A stretch of 64,000 nt of DNA from Salinicola salarius (GTDB lineage: Bacteria > Pseudomonadota > Gammaproteobacteria > Pseudomonadales > Halomonadaceae): the NCBI RefSeq assembly GCF_003206135.1, contig NZ_PZJT01000006.1:402679-466678 (forward strand). Direction: 5' to 3'. The notes under the pieces were generated by a model. That model searched no databases and was not told where the DNA came from. It saw nothing but the letters and a program-made list of their open reading frames with translations. Of the stretch, positions 27,515 to 37,811 are shown piece by piece (the first letter of the stretch is position 1; every line of letters starts with the position of its first letter). The position numbers and the translations under genes are program-made.

Positions 27515-29899
27515 TCAGAACAGCCCCAACTGCTGATCGGTCAGCCTGGCGAAGTCATCCCCCACGAACGGCAGTATGCCGTCGGCGACCGGCGCCAGCT
27601 GACGGCTGACATAGTGGTGATAGTCTATCGCCGAGCGACGGGCTTCGAGTGGCTCCGGCCCGGAGACGGTGATCACGTAGCGGATCCAGCCGCCGTTCTG
27701 GTACTGCTGCGGCCGGCCCAGTTGGCGATTGAGCTCGTCGGCCATGCGCGCGGCACGCACATGCGGCGGCACGTTGCGCTGGTAATCGTCGAGCTTGCGC
27801 CGCAGACGCTTGCGGTAGATCAGCGCGTCGTCGTGTTCGCCGGCCATCGTCTGGTGGACGATCCCGCGCACATAGTCACGGTACGGCTCCCCCGTGAAGA
27901 TGCGCCGGTAGAGCTCGCGCTGGAACTGCTGCGCCAATGGCGACCAGTCGGCCCGTACGGACTCCAGCCCCTTGAATACCAGCCGTTCGCTGCCGTCCTC
28001 GCCTCGCACCAGCCCCGCATAGCGCTTCTTGCTGCCCTCCTCCGCGCCGCGAATGGTCGGCATCAGGAAGCGGGCGAAGTGCGTTTCGAACTGCAGTTCC
28101 AGCGCGCTTTCCAGATCGAACGTCTCGCGCAGATGCCGACGCCACCAGTCATTGACGAGTGTCACCAGCCGCTGCCCGATCTCATTCGCTGCCTCGGCCT
28201 CGTGCGCCCCGCCCAACCACACGAACGTCGAATCGGTATCACCATAGATAACGGTATAACTTTCAGCTTCGATCAATTCTCGGGTACGACGCATGATCTC
28301 GTGCCCGCGCATGGTGATCGACGAGGCCAGGCGAGGATCGAAAAAGCGACAACCTCGCGAGCCGAGCACGCCGTAGAAGGCGTTCATGATGATCTTCAAC
28401 GCCTGGGCCAGTGGCGCGTTGCCTTCCCGCTTGGCGGCTTCGCGGCCCTCCCAGACCTGCCCGACGATCGCCGGCAATGCATGAGCCGTGCGAGAGAACC
28501 TCGCTCCCAGGAAACCCGGCACGGCGTGCGCGTCATCCGGCTGACGCAACCCTTCTATCAGACCCACCGGATCGATCAGGAACGAACGGATGATCGACGG
28601 ATACAGGCTCTTGAAATCGAGTACCAGCACCGAATCGTAGAGCCCCGGGCGGGAATCCATCACGTAGCCGCCGGGGCTGTCCCCGCCGTCGCGACTGCCC
28701 AGCGTCGGGGCGACGAACCCGAGCCGATGCATGCGCGGCAGATAGAGATGGGAGAAGGCCGCCACCGAGCCGCCGCTGCGATCCGCGGCCAGGCCCGTCA
28801 CGCTCGCCCGCTCGAGCAGGAAATCCATGATCCGGGCATGTTCGAAGATCCGCGTGACCAGCTCGCAATCCTTCAGGTTGTAGCGCGCCAGCGCCGGCTT
28901 GTCTTCGGCAAACATGCGGTTGATGTCCGCCATGCGCTGGTAGGGGTTGTCGATCGCCTTGCCCTCGCCGAGCAGCGTCTGCGCCACGTTTTCCAGACTG
29001 AACGACGGGAAGCTCCAGGTCGCGGAGCGCAGCGCCTCGATGCCATCGATGGCCAGTCGCCCGGGAATGGTGACGAAATGGTGGTTGGACGACGTGCCGG
29101 AACCGCGGCCATGGGCACGCCATTCTATCGCCGCGCCGCCTCGGCCCAGCGTCAGCGGTACGTTCAAGCGCTCGGCGTGACGCTGCAACTGACGCAGATC
29201 GAACTGGATCACGCTCCAGCCGATGATCGCATCCGGGTCGAAACGAGCGAACCAGGCGTTGAGCGCCTGCAGCAGCTCGGCGCGGGAGTCACAGTAGACG
29301 AGTTCGAAGTCTCGCTCGCGATCCGCCTTGCCGCCCTCTCCCGCCGGCGGCCCCAGCATGTAGACGATCCGCTGACCGCAGCCGTGCAGACCGATCGAAT
29401 AGAGATCGCCCCGTTCGCTGGTTTCGATATCCAGCGAGCAGAGCTTCAGCGTCGGGCGGTAGTCGGGCGCCGACTTCAGCTGAGCGTCCAGGATCGCGCC
29501 ATCGTCTCCCTCGCGACCGCTGGCGGTGACCGGCGCGGTAATGAAACGCTCCATCAGGTAGCGATCCGGCGGCCTGACGTCGGCCTCGAACACATCGATA
29601 CCCGCTTCGCTCAGGCGCCGTTCCAGGTTCATTAATTGACGATGCTGGCGGCAGTAAAGCCCCAGCACGGGCCGCTGATCGAAGTCTTTCAGCTCCAGCT
29701 CGCGCAGTTCGACATCTCGCTCCTGGCGCAAGATCTGTTCGGCCGCCGCGCGCTGTTCGGCAGGAAGGAAGGCGACCGATGTCTGCGGGGGCAGACGCAC
29801 CAGCCGTGGCCCGGCATCGGTGGCGAGCCACAGCGATATTTCGGTTCCGGCCGGCGTATCCCGCCAGTGCCGCGTCAGAATGAACCCCTGCTGTTCCAC
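27515..29899 (-). CDS. polB: DNA polymerase II (family B)
   Basis: Family B DNA polymerase for replication restart and translesion synthesis, usually LexA-regulated. Exonuclease motif I is CSLDIETSERGDLYSIG; polymerase motifs are DFKSLYPSIIR and YGDTDSTFVWL. The open frame begins with GTG 29926, but GTG 29899 is preferred: AAGGGGA lies 5-6 bases upstream and the product then starts MEQQGFILTRHWRDTP, aligning with the E. coli start. That gives 794 residues (E. coli 783). I saw no clear SOS box in the short gap before it. Confidence 0.93.
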   Translation of the reverse strand: MEQQGFILTRHWRDTPAGTEISLWLATDAGPRLVRLPPQTSVAFLPAEQRAAAEQILRQERDVELRELELKDFDQRPVLGLYCRQHRQLMNLERRLSEAGIDVFEADVRPPDRYLMERFITAPVTASGREGDDGAILDAQLKSAPDYRPTLKLCSLDIETSERGDLYSIGLHGCGQRIVYMLGPPAGEGGKADRERDFELVYCDSRAELLQALNAWFARFDPDAIIGWSVIQFDLRQLQRHAERLNVPLTLGRGGAAIEWRAHGRGSGTSSNHHFVTIPGRLAIDGIEALRSATWSFPSFSLENVAQTLLGEGKAIDNPYQRMADINRMFAEDKPALARYNLKDCELVTRIFEHARIMDFLLERASVTGLAADRSGGSVAAFSHLYLPRMHRLGFVAPTLGSRDGGDSPGGYVMDSRPGLYDSVLVLDFKSLYPSIIRSFLIDPVGLIEGLRQPDDAHAVPGFLGARFSRTAHALPAIVGQVWEGREAAKREGNAPLAQALKIIMNAFYGVLGSRGCRFFDPRLASSITMRGHEIMRRTRELIEAESYTVIYGDTDSTFVWLGGAHEAEAANEIGQRLVTLVNDWWRRHLRETFDLESALELQFETHFARFLMPTIRGAEEGSKKRYAGLVRGEDGSERLVFKGLESVRADWSPLAQQFQRELYRRIFTGEPYRDYVRGIVHQTMAGEHDDALIYRKRLRRKLDDYQRNVPPHVRAARMADELNRQLGRPQQYQNGGWIRYVITVSGPEPLEARRSAIDYHHYVSRQLAPVADGILPFVGDDFARLTDQQLGLF

Positions 29900-29939
29900 G
29901 ACATCCCCTTGCACAGCCGTCGTCACCGATGGCCCGCGT

Positions 29940-30869
29940 TCAGAAAGAGAGCACCCAGGGCAGCACCAAGCCGAGATAGACCGGTATCAGCAACGGGGCG
30001 GCCAGCGTGGTGATCAGCACGGCAATGGCGCCTTTCTCCGGCCGAATGTCCAGCTCCATGGCGATGACCACCACGTTGGCGGCCATGGGTACCGCACCGA
30101 TGAGCAGAAACGCGAGCGCCAGCGAGTCGGAAATCCTCACGCTCGCGCGCAGCCCCACCACCATCAGCAGCGTGGCCAGCGGCCAGACGACAAAGCGCAC
30201 CAGTATGCAGGCGGCCACGAAACGGCTATCGAACGCCCCCCACGTGACCCGCCCCAGCGTCATGCCGATGATCATCATCCCCAGCACCGTGAAGCAGTAC
30301 TTGAAGTAATCGAGTCCCTCCACCGCCACATCCGGAATACGCCAGCCGAGAGCGCTGACCAGCATGCCCGCCAGAAAGGCGTAGATCAGCGGCAGTTTCG
30401 CCAGCCTGACGAGACTTTCCTTGACCGAGAAACGGCCACGGGCGCTGATATAGAAACCGACCGTGAACTCGTAGAGCGAGACTCCCAGCATACAGAAGAG
30501 ATAAAGGGTGACGCCCTCCGGCGGCAGCAATACCAGCGCGATCGGAAAGCCGAAATAACCGGTATTGCCCGTGCCTGCCGAGAAGGCAAGCAGCGCCCGC
30601 TCCTGGTCACCGAAGAAGCGTGCGGCCAGGGCATTGACGACCAGGCAGAGCAGCGCCGCCAGCAGCAGCACGCTCCCCGTTAACACGAGTTTGTCGGGGG
30701 TCGGATGCCCTTGGGTGAGACCGTTGAAGAAGGTCAGCGGGGAAATGATGTAGACGAGCAATGTCGCGATCGGCCGTGGATCGACCTTGAGATGCCGCGA
30801 TGCGACCCAGCCCAGAGCCACGAAGAACAGCAGCATCCACAGTGACTGCGAAAGATCGACATCGGCCAT
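29940..30869 (-). CDS. AEC (auxin efflux carrier) family transporter
   Basis: Inner-membrane permease of 309 residues with about ten hydrophobic segments in two halves, as in the AEC family. Family traits are the Pro-containing TLLVYIISPLTFFNGL helix and GTGNTGYFGFPIALVLL. Members export malate, malonate or other small carboxylates; the substrate here is unknown. It lies 40 bp upstream of polB on the same strand. Confidence 0.82.
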   Translation of the reverse strand: MADVDLSQSLWMLLFFVALGWVASRHLKVDPRPIATLLVYIISPLTFFNGLTQGHPTPDKLVLTGSVLLLAALLCLVVNALAARFFGDQERALLAFSAGTGNTGYFGFPIALVLLPPEGVTLYLFCMLGVSLYEFTVGFYISARGRFSVKESLVRLAKLPLIYAFLAGMLVSALGWRIPDVAVEGLDYFKYCFTVLGMMIIGMTLGRVTWGAFDSRFVAACILVRFVVWPLATLLMVVGLRASVRISDSLALAFLLIGAVPMAANVVVIAMELDIRPEKGAIAVLITTLAAPLLIPVYLGLVLPWVLSF

Positions 30870-30978
30870 CTCGGGCTCCTAAAGCGACAGGCTGTAGTGA
30901 TTCGGCCGCTAACTGTAACACCCGATTACGGTTCTAGCCGGTATTCTACGAACGCCGACAATTTGACTTCCGTACCTA

Positions 30979-31293
30979 TCAGGGAAATATCTCGGTATCT
31001 TCGTCGACCAGCTTTCCTGCCACGAAACGCAGACGATAGCGAGCCCCATGGACACTCTTGTAAATCCAGCGCTCGACCGTGACGGCGCCCTCGATGAGAT
31101 GACCACCGCGCCGCTGCGGTAGTTCGACCACTCGAGAGTCGGGTGGGCCGCATTTTCTTAGCACCTGCTCAGGTGAATCGCCATTGGCGGTGAGCCCATT
31201 TTCGCAACGCATTGCATTGACGGGGTTTGCGACACTCACAAGAAGCAGCGCCCCTATCAATACTCTATGGCTTCTTCGAGCCAACATGCGCAT
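30979..31293 (-). CDS. DUF2845 domain-containing exported protein
   Basis: 104-residue protein with a signal peptide ([17 protein letters not shown]) and the DUF2845 pattern [25 protein letters not shown] followed by [23 protein letters not shown]. Two Cys in the mature part could form a disulfide. Function unknown; related proteins are small periplasmic factors. The start at 31293 is supported by GGGGAGGT upstream on the minus strand. It is divergent from metG. Confidence 0.8.
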   Translation of the reverse strand: MRMLARRSHRVLIGALLLVSVANPVNAMRCENGLTANGDSPEQVLRKCGPPDSRVVELPQRRGGHLIEGAVTVERWIYKSVHGARYRLRFVAGKLVDEDTEIFP

Positions 31294-31504
31294 TTCAGGA
31301 CCTCCCCTAGATAAAATACCCGTACCGATGATGCGCTTATCCTGGCTTACGCCGACGCATCAGCGCGAATCCAGCCCAGCGATGCTACAATCGTCGACCA
31401 AGTTTCATCGTCGACCCAGTGTCGAACGTTTTCAGCCTATCCATCCCGTGGGGCCATCGATACCAGGCCGCCTCGGGTTCCGTTACGGGAATGTTCCAGT
31501 CGCC

Positions 31505-33574
31505 ATGTCGAACAACGCCTCGCTCTCGCGCCAGATCCTCGTCACCAGCGCTCTGCCTTATGCCAACGGCTCGATCCACCTGGGCCATCTGCTGGAGTAT
31601 ATCCAGACCGATATCTGGGTGCGCTTCCAGAAAAGTCGCGGCCACGAATGTCATTACGTCTGCGCGGACGACGCTCACGGCACCGCGATCATGCTGCGCG
31701 CCGAGCAGGAAGGTATTACGTCCGAGCAGTTGATCAGCAAGGTCAGCGAAGAGCATCAGGCGGATTTCGCCCGTTTCGGCGTCGCGTTCGACAATTACCA
31801 CTCGACCCATTCGGAAGAGAACCGAATCCACAGCGAGCGCATCTACACCGCGCTGCGCGATGCCGGCCACATCAGCACCCGCGACATCGAGCAGATGTAC
31901 GATCCGGTCAAAGGGCTGTTCCTGGCCGACCGCTTCATCAAGGGTACCTGCCCCAAGTGCGGCAGCGAGGATCAGTACGGCGACAATTGCGAAGCGTGTG
32001 GCGCGACCTACACGCCGGCGGAACTGATCAACCCGGTCTCGGCGATCAGCGGCGCCACGCCGGAAGTGCGGACCTCGACCCACTACTTCTTCAAACTGCC
32101 CGATTTCGAAGACTTCCTGAAACAGTGGACACGCTCGGGCCGCGTGCAGCCGCAGATCGCCAACAAGCTGCAGGAGTGGTTCGAGGCCGGTCTCAACGAG
32201 TGGGACATCTCCCGCGATGCGCCCTACTTCGGCTTCGAGATTCCCGACGCGCCGGGCAAGTACTTCTATGTCTGGCTGGACGCGCCGATCGGCTATCTGG
32301 CGAGCTTCCAGAACCTCTGCGACCGCGAAGGCCTCGATTTCGACAGCTACTGGAAAGCCGACTCCACCGCCGAGGTCTACCACTTCATCGGCAAGGACAT
32401 CGTCTACTTCCACGCGCTGTTCTGGCCGGCGATGCTCGAAGGCGCCAACATGCGCACGCCGACCGGCGTCAACTGCCACGGCTTCGTCACTGTCAACGGC
32501 GCCAAGATGTCCAAGTCCCGCGGCACCTTCATCAAGGCGCAGACCTACGCCGAGTATCTCAATCCGGAGTATCTGCGCTACTACTTCGCCGCCAAGCTGA
32601 CCTCGCGCGTCGACGATCTCGATCTCAACCTCGAGGACTTCGCCGCCCGCGTGAATTCGGACCTGGTCGGCAAGGTGGTCAACATCGCCAGCCGCTGCGC
32701 CGGCTTCATCAAGAAGCTCGCCGATGGACAGCTCTCCGCTACCTGCGCCGAGCCGGAGCTGATTGCGAAATTCATCTACGCCGGTGACGAGATCGCGGCC
32801 GACTTCGAGGCTCGCGAGTTCGGCCGCGCCATGCGCAAGGTGATGGAACTCGCCGACGAGGCCAACACCTACATCGCCGACAAGGCGCCGTGGGTGCTGG
32901 CGAAGGAAGGTGGTCGCGAGCAGGAAGTGATCGACATCTGCTCGGTGGGCATCAACCTGTTCCGCACTCTGATGATCTATCTGCAGCCGGTGGTGCCGGC
33001 CATGGCCGAGCAGGCGCGTGTCTTCCTGCAGGTCGACAGCCTCGACTGGGAGAGCCGCCAGCACGTGCTGGAAGGCCATGTCATCGGCAAGTTCAAGCCG
33101 CTGATGACCCGCGTCGAGAGTGACCGGATCGAGTCGATGATCGAGGCCTCGAAGGAAGTGCTCGAGGAAGAGAAGAAACTGACCGGCAAGGCGTCCTCCA
33201 ACGCCGCCGATGACGACCGGAACACGCCACTGGTCGATGATCCCATCAGTGACGAGATCAACTTCGACGATTTCATCAAGGTCAATCTGCGGATCGCCCG
33301 GATCGACCAGGCCGAGTACGTCGAGGGTTCCAACAAGCTGCTCAAGCTGACGCTCGATCTCGGCGGCGAGACGCGCACCGTCTTTTCCGGCATCCGCAAG
33401 GCCTACGCCCCCGAGGCACTCGAGGGCCGTCTCACCGTCATGGTCGCCAATCTCGCACCGCGCAAGATGCGTTTCGGCGTATCGGAGGGAATGGTGCTGG
33501 CTGCCGGCGACGAAGACGGTATTTATCTGCTCTCTCCCGACAGCGGCGCCAAGCCGGGCCAGCGCGTGACCTGA
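31505..33574 (+). CDS. metG: Methionyl-tRNA synthetase
   Basis: Class I aminoacyl-tRNA synthetase, 689 residues from ATG 31505 (E. coli 677). An open frame extends upstream to 31184, but that part is unlike the family. HIGH-type motif is in [13 protein letters not shown]; the zinc-binding knob has [18 protein letters not shown]; the KMSKS motif is in [11 protein letters not shown]. The C-terminal tRNA-binding domain ([20 protein letters not shown]) is retained. TACAAT at 31385-31390 could be a -10. A strong terminator follows. Confidence 0.96.
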   Translation: MSNNASLSRQILVTSALPYANGSIHLGHLLEYIQTDIWVRFQKSRGHECHYVCADDAHGTAIMLRAEQEGITSEQLISKVSEEHQADFARFGVAFDNYHSTHSEENRIHSERIYTALRDAGHISTRDIEQMYDPVKGLFLADRFIKGTCPKCGSEDQYGDNCEACGATYTPAELINPVSAISGATPEVRTSTHYFFKLPDFEDFLKQWTRSGRVQPQIANKLQEWFEAGLNEWDISRDAPYFGFEIPDAPGKYFYVWLDAPIGYLASFQNLCDREGLDFDSYWKADSTAEVYHFIGKDIVYFHALFWPAMLEGANMRTPTGVNCHGFVTVNGAKMSKSRGTFIKAQTYAEYLNPEYLRYYFAAKLTSRVDDLDLNLEDFAARVNSDLVGKVVNIASRCAGFIKKLADGQLSATCAEPELIAKFIYAGDEIAADFEAREFGRAMRKVMELADEANTYIADKAPWVLAKEGGREQEVIDICSVGINLFRTLMIYLQPVVPAMAEQARVFLQVDSLDWESRQHVLEGHVIGKFKPLMTRVESDRIESMIEASKEVLEEEKKLTGKASSNAADDDRNTPLVDDPISDEINFDDFIKVNLRIARIDQAEYVEGSNKLLKLTLDLGGETRTVFSGIRKAYAPEALEGRLTVMVANLAPRKMRFGVSEGMVLAAGDEDGIYLLSPDSGAKPGQRVT

Positions 33575-33597
33575 CCCCGAAAATCGGGACTCTTACC

Positions 33598-33625
33598 AAC
33601 GCGCGGCCAGGCCGCGCGTTTTTTG
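33598..33625 (+). terminator. Intrinsic terminator of metG
   Basis: ACGCGCGGCC and GGCCGCGCGT form a GC-rich stem followed by six T, 24 bases after the metG stop codon. Confidence 0.92.
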
Positions 33626-33813
33626 TTTGAGCAGATAAATCGCCCCGAAATACTGCCGGGGTATTTATTCAGGCGAGGAGCGAGTCAAAACTCGCAGGAA
33701 CTTTTATTTATCTGTTCAAGACAATACAAGGAGAAGCCGATATTAAGAAAGATTAGCTTTCCCATCCTTGGCGCCAGTTCCATAACCGGCGTGCTGAACA
33801 GGTCATCTACATT

Positions 33814-35418
33814 ATGAGATCAGCCTTCTTCTCGCTGCGCGGTCGCTTTCTGATCAGCCTCATGGCTCTGCTGATCGCCGCGGTGCTGGCACTCGTCGTC
33901 ATCGGCAGTCTCATCGTGTATCCCAGCATGATTCGGGAAGAACGCGAGCAGTCGATCAACGAGCTCGACAGGCTCGAACATACAATCGGACGGGAAATAC
34001 AGACCTTGCTGTTGAGTGCCAAGGATTGGGCAACGTGGGACGACACTTATGCCTTCATCCAGGGAAACGACAACGGTTACGCGGCCTCCAACTTCAGCCG
34101 CAACATGTTCGAGGATCTCGATTATCAATTCATGCTGTTCTTCGACCGGCAAGCCAATCTTCACTGGGTCGCCGGCATCGACCCGGCCAGCGATCGATAC
34201 GGCTCCTGTCCCGGCCAAAGCGGCGACTGCGCCTGGGCAAAACCCTATGCCGACAAGCTGAGGCCACTGCTCGGACCGACAAATCAGCCCGCCAGCACGC
34301 ATCTGGAGCGCCAGGGGAAACGGCTGTATTACGCGGCCATTCATCCTATTTTCCGCACGGACGAGAGTGGCCCGATGCAGGGCTGGCTCGTCCAGATCCA
34401 GTTTCTCGATGACAAATGGCAGGCGCAAATGGCGGCGCAAACGGGTCGGGAAGTCGATGTCCAGCCCCTATCGCCCTCCGAGGTGCCAACCGAACTGCAA
34501 ATCACCCCAACCGGGGATGGGCGCATCCACGTCGCGAAAACGCTATCGCTCAACCCTCGAGACGCGCCCACCCTGCTGAGCACCTATTTGCCGCGAGATG
34601 CCTTTCTGGAGCGCATGGCTACCGTGCGTTACGCGCAGTGGTGGACGGCCGGCCTGTTACTGACGGTGATCGTCCTGGTGCTGTTGCTGCTCGAGGTGGT
34701 GGTACTGCACCCGCTCCGCCAGCTCGCGACCTTTACCCAACGGGCCAAGCAGGATTCCATACAGGCCGAACTGCCGGAACGGCTTCTGCATCGCCAGGAT
34801 GAAATCGGCGCGCTGTCGCGTGAATTCCTGCACCTGATCCAGCATCAGCGGCATCGGACGACCCAACTGCTCAACCTGTCACAGACGGACCATTTGACAG
34901 GGCTGGCCAATCGACGATTGTTCGATGAACGACTGAATGACCTGATGGACGCGTCGCAGCCGCCCGTGCCGGTCGCCGGCATCCTGCTCGATATCGACTA
35001 CTTCAAGAACTACAACGATTTCTACGGTCATCCGGCAGGCGACCTTTGCCTGACCCGCCTGGCCAAGTGTCTCCAGCAAACCGTGCAGCAGTTGGCGATC
35101 GATCGGTCGCTTCTTGCCCGCGTCGGCGGCGAAGAGTTCGCCGTCATTCTGCCGGGCACCTCGGCCAGCCGCGTCGAGCAGCTTGCTGGCGCCCTGTGCA
35201 GAGCGGTCGCGCAGATGAAACTGCCGAACCACAAGGCCCGTCTGGGCATTGTCACGGTCAGCGTGGGCGCGGCGATCTGCGCCATCGACGAGCTCTCTCC
35301 GACGACACTGATGGCACGATGCGATGCCGCGCTCTACCGCGCCAAACAGCGAGGCCGCAACCGGATCGAATGCGATCTCGGAAAGGCTTCTCGAAGCCAT
35401 GCGGAGGAGCGTTTATAA
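33814..35418 (+). CDS. Diguanylate cyclase with periplasmic CHASE4-like sensor
   Basis: Inner-membrane signalling enzyme expected to make cyclic di-GMP, 534 residues. Membrane segments at about 13-37 and 277-298 flank a periplasmic CHASE4-type domain (SAKDWATWDDTYAFIQGND near 70). A HAMP-like linker follows (VVLHPLRQLATFTQRA). The GGDEF domain contains DHLTGLANRRLF, ILLDIDYFKNYND and an intact RVGGEEFAVILPG active site. The RxxD inhibitory site expected five residues before GGEEF is absent. It lies alone between metG and rnfB; the signal is unknown. Confidence 0.88.
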   Translation: MRSAFFSLRGRFLISLMALLIAAVLALVVIGSLIVYPSMIREEREQSINELDRLEHTIGREIQTLLLSAKDWATWDDTYAFIQGNDNGYAASNFSRNMFEDLDYQFMLFFDRQANLHWVAGIDPASDRYGSCPGQSGDCAWAKPYADKLRPLLGPTNQPASTHLERQGKRLYYAAIHPIFRTDESGPMQGWLVQIQFLDDKWQAQMAAQTGREVDVQPLSPSEVPTELQITPTGDGRIHVAKTLSLNPRDAPTLLSTYLPRDAFLERMATVRYAQWWTAGLLLTVIVLVLLLLEVVVLHPLRQLATFTQRAKQDSIQAELPERLLHRQDEIGALSREFLHLIQHQRHRTTQLLNLSQTDHLTGLANRRLFDERLNDLMDASQPPVPVAGILLDIDYFKNYNDFYGHPAGDLCLTRLAKCLQQTVQQLAIDRSLLARVGGEEFAVILPGTSASRVEQLAGALCRAVAQMKLPNHKARLGIVTVSVGAAICAIDELSPTTLMARCDAALYRAKQRGRNRIECDLGKASRSHAEERL

Positions 35419-35448
35419 TGCCGGCCTCTTTGAACCGGGAGCCACCGC

Positions 35449-36480
35449 TTGTCCCGACGTTTCGGAAACAACATGGCCACCACGATTACCGCCGAACGCA
35501 TCGATGCCGAATTGCCGCAGACCCAGTGCGGCAAGTGTGGCCATGATGGCTGCCGCCCCTACGCAGAAGCAATCGTCGAGGGCGAGGCGATCAATCGCTG
35601 CCCGCCCGGCGGCGAGACCACCCGCGATCGGCTGGCGAAGCTGACCGGCCAACCACCCCTCGAACTGATCGAGCCCGCGCAGACCCCGCTACTCGCCGTC
35701 ATCCGCGAAGCCGAATGCATCGGCTGCACCAAGTGCATCCAGGTCTGTCCCGTCGACGCCATACTCGGCGCCGCCAAACAGATGCACACGGTGATCGAAT
35801 CCGAGTGCACCGGCTGCGAGCTCTGCGTTGCGCCCTGTCCGGTCGACTGTATCGATCTCGTCGAGCACCCGCAGTGGGCCGGGGCCGAAAGCGAGATCGA
35901 GCAGCAGCGTTATCTCGACTGGCGCGCCGAGAACGGCCGCCAACGCTTCGAGACGCGCAAGCGCCGGCTGGCAGTCAAGGCCGAAGAGAAGCGCCGCAAG
36001 CGGGAGCGCCGTGCCGCCGCGGCGCGCGCACCGGCCGAAGCCCCGACCGAAGCGCAATCGCAGCCCGCGGCGATCGACGTCACGGCACTGAAAGCACAGA
36101 GAGCGACGCTCACGGCTCGCCGGAAGCGCCTGCAGCGGCAGTCGGACAAGGCCGACGAAGCCCAGCGCCCGGCCCTCCTCGAGCGTCTGGCCGGATTCGA
36201 CGACCAGCTCGCTGCCATCGATCGCCAGCTCGAGCCGACGTCATCGTCTCGCGAGAGCACCGTTCCCGCTCATCGGCATATTGCAGTGGCAGCGGCAGAA
36301 CAGGCGATGCGCAAGGCGCGCCAGGAACTCGCCCATTTCCAGCGTCAAAATGATCAGGCCGGCGTCGCGCAGGCGCAGGACAAGATTCATGAGGCGGAGC
36401 GGCTTCTTTCCCTTGCCAACCAATCCCCGGCCACTTCGCCTGCCGACAGCGCTGGCGACGATCACGGAACGACGCCATGA
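35449..36480 (+). CDS. rnfB: RnfB/RsxB-like ferredoxin with coiled-coil C-terminus, no membrane anchor
   Basis: Iron-sulfur protein of 343 residues from TTG 35449 (GGGAG upstream; ATG 35473 is an alternative). A [4Fe-4S] Fe-S domain ([20 protein letters not shown]... INRCPPGG) is followed by two 4Fe-4S ferredoxin motifs ([16 protein letters not shown] and [16 protein letters not shown]). The N-terminal membrane helix of E. coli RsxB is absent, as in pseudomonad RnfB. The C-terminal 170 residues are Ala/Arg/Glu-rich and predicted coiled coil. It overlaps nth by ATGA. Genes rnfC, D, G and E, which normally lie between, are missing. Confidence 0.85.
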   Translation: MSRRFGNNMATTITAERIDAELPQTQCGKCGHDGCRPYAEAIVEGEAINRCPPGGETTRDRLAKLTGQPPLELIEPAQTPLLAVIREAECIGCTKCIQVCPVDAILGAAKQMHTVIESECTGCELCVAPCPVDCIDLVEHPQWAGAESEIEQQRYLDWRAENGRQRFETRKRRLAVKAEEKRRKRERRAAAARAPAEAPTEAQSQPAAIDVTALKAQRATLTARRKRLQRQSDKADEAQRPALLERLAGFDDQLAAIDRQLEPTSSSRESTVPAHRHIAVAAAEQAMRKARQELAHFQRQNDQAGVAQAQDKIHEAERLLSLANQSPATSPADSAGDDHGTTP

Positions 36481-37115
36481 ACGCCACCAAGCGAGAACAG
36501 ATTTTTGCCCGCCTCAAGGCCAACAATCCGAATCCGACCACCGAACTGAACTGGTCGACGCCTTTCGAGCTGCTGGCAGCGGTATTGCTGTCGGCGCAGG
36601 CGACGGATGTGGGCGTCAACAAGGCGACGGCGAAGTTGTTTCCGGTGGCGAATACGCCGCAGGCGATCATCGATCTCGGTATCGACGGGCTGAAAGATCA
36701 CATCAAGACCATCGGCCTCTACAACACCAAGGCCGAGAACCTGATGAAGACCTGCCATATCCTGGTCGAGCAGTACGACGGGGACATTCCACGCACGCGG
36801 GAAGGGCTGGAAGCGCTCCCCGGCGTCGGCCGCAAGACCGCCAACGTCATTCTGAACACGGCGTTCGGCGAGCTGACCATGGCGGTCGATACGCATATCT
36901 TTCGCGTCGCCAACCGGACGCGGATCGCCAAGGGCAAGAACGTGCTGGAAGTCGAACAGAAGCTGATGCGCTTCGTGCCTCGCGACTATCTGAAGGACGC
37001 CCATCACTGGCTCATTCTGCACGGGCGCTATACTTGCCTGGCACGCAAGCCGCGTTGCGGGAGCTGCGTGATCGAGGATCTCTGTGAATACCCCGACAAG
37101 ATCGATATCGCCTGA
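36477..37115 (+). CDS. nth: Endonuclease III
   Basis: Base-excision DNA glycosylase/AP lyase for oxidised pyrimidines, 212 residues (E. coli 211). It has the helix-hairpin-helix [17 protein letters not shown] with catalytic Lys, the Asp in [12 protein letters not shown], and the C-terminal [4Fe-4S] cluster loop with Cys in [17 protein letters not shown]. It is translationally coupled to rnfB by a 4-base overlap; in many gammaproteobacteria nth closes the rnf/rsx operon. Confidence 0.95.
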   Translation: MNATKREQIFARLKANNPNPTTELNWSTPFELLAAVLLSAQATDVGVNKATAKLFPVANTPQAIIDLGIDGLKDHIKTIGLYNTKAENLMKTCHILVEQYDGDIPRTREGLEALPGVGRKTANVILNTAFGELTMAVDTHIFRVANRTRIAKGKNVLEVEQKLMRFVPRDYLKDAHHWLILHGRYTCLARKPRCGSCVIEDLCEYPDKIDIA

Positions 37116-37174
37116 CAGGGGTCAGATCAGACGATAACGATCGGGCACTCAGGAAGCAGGAAGTCAGCAGGCGA

Positions 37175-37699
37175 TCAGGGGCTGGATTCGGGCTCCTGCG
37201 CGGTCTCTTCATCCATCCGTTCCCGCGTCGGTACCGCCTCTTCACCGCTGGATTCCGGCGCGGCGGGCGCGGTTGCCGGCAAATGACTGCCGTCGCTCCC
37301 GTCAGCGCCGTTTGATGCATTGGCATGGCCGGATGCCGATGTTTTCTCTTGCGGTGTCTCGGCACGCATTTCCGTCGCGCCGTCGCGGCTGTAGACGACT
37401 TTACGTGTGCCGCCGTCACAGCTTCCCACGACTTCGGCACCGGCAAAGCGTTCGCCTTCCTTGACGATATCGTTTTCCACCTGGGCATTATCGACGATCT
37501 CGAGCAGAAAATGCCGTGCACCATTATCCCGGATCGTCTGATCGATCTGCGCCTTCAGACGCTCGCAGGCCAGGCGAGTCTCCGGCTGCTCATCGAACGG
37601 GGAATCCCCCGGCTGGGTCTGCGCCCAGGCCAGAGACGATGCCAGACCGACACTACCCAAACCCGCCACCACAGCCATTTTCCAGCGACAGACATGCAT
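37175..37699 (-). CDS. DUF1161 family periplasmic protein with long acidic tail
   Basis: 174-residue exported protein. The signal peptide ends near ASSLAWA, residues 19-25. The DUF1161 core is CERLKAQIDQTIRDNG, FLLEIVDNAQV and VVGSCDGGTRKVVYSR, with the two Cys conserved in the family. Compared with the usual length of about 80 residues it carries a C-terminal extension of about 65 residues rich in Ser, Ala, Glu and Pro. Function unknown. It is convergent with nth. Confidence 0.75.
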   Translation of the reverse strand: MHVCRWKMAVVAGLGSVGLASSLAWAQTQPGDSPFDEQPETRLACERLKAQIDQTIRDNGARHFLLEIVDNAQVENDIVKEGERFAGAEVVGSCDGGTRKVVYSRDGATEMRAETPQEKTSASGHANASNGADGSDGSHLPATAPAAPESSGEEAVPTRERMDEETAQEPESSP

Positions 37700-37811
37700 A
37701 GAAACTCCTCAACCCATTGCGTCGCGAGATTGGCGAGCCGTCTTGCCAATTCTCGCGCGAGCGATACCAAGCCACGCGTGACCCGCCTCGATAATCCGCT
37801 ACCGAGACACC

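Noticed and set aside
27614..29635. 673-codon plus-strand open frame
   Set aside because: It lies antisense to polB, which has all family B motifs; long antisense frames are expected at this GC content and its translation resembles no family.
31385..33079. 564-codon minus-strand open frame
   Set aside because: Antisense to metG, whose HLGH, zinc-knob and KMSKS motifs are intact on the plus strand.
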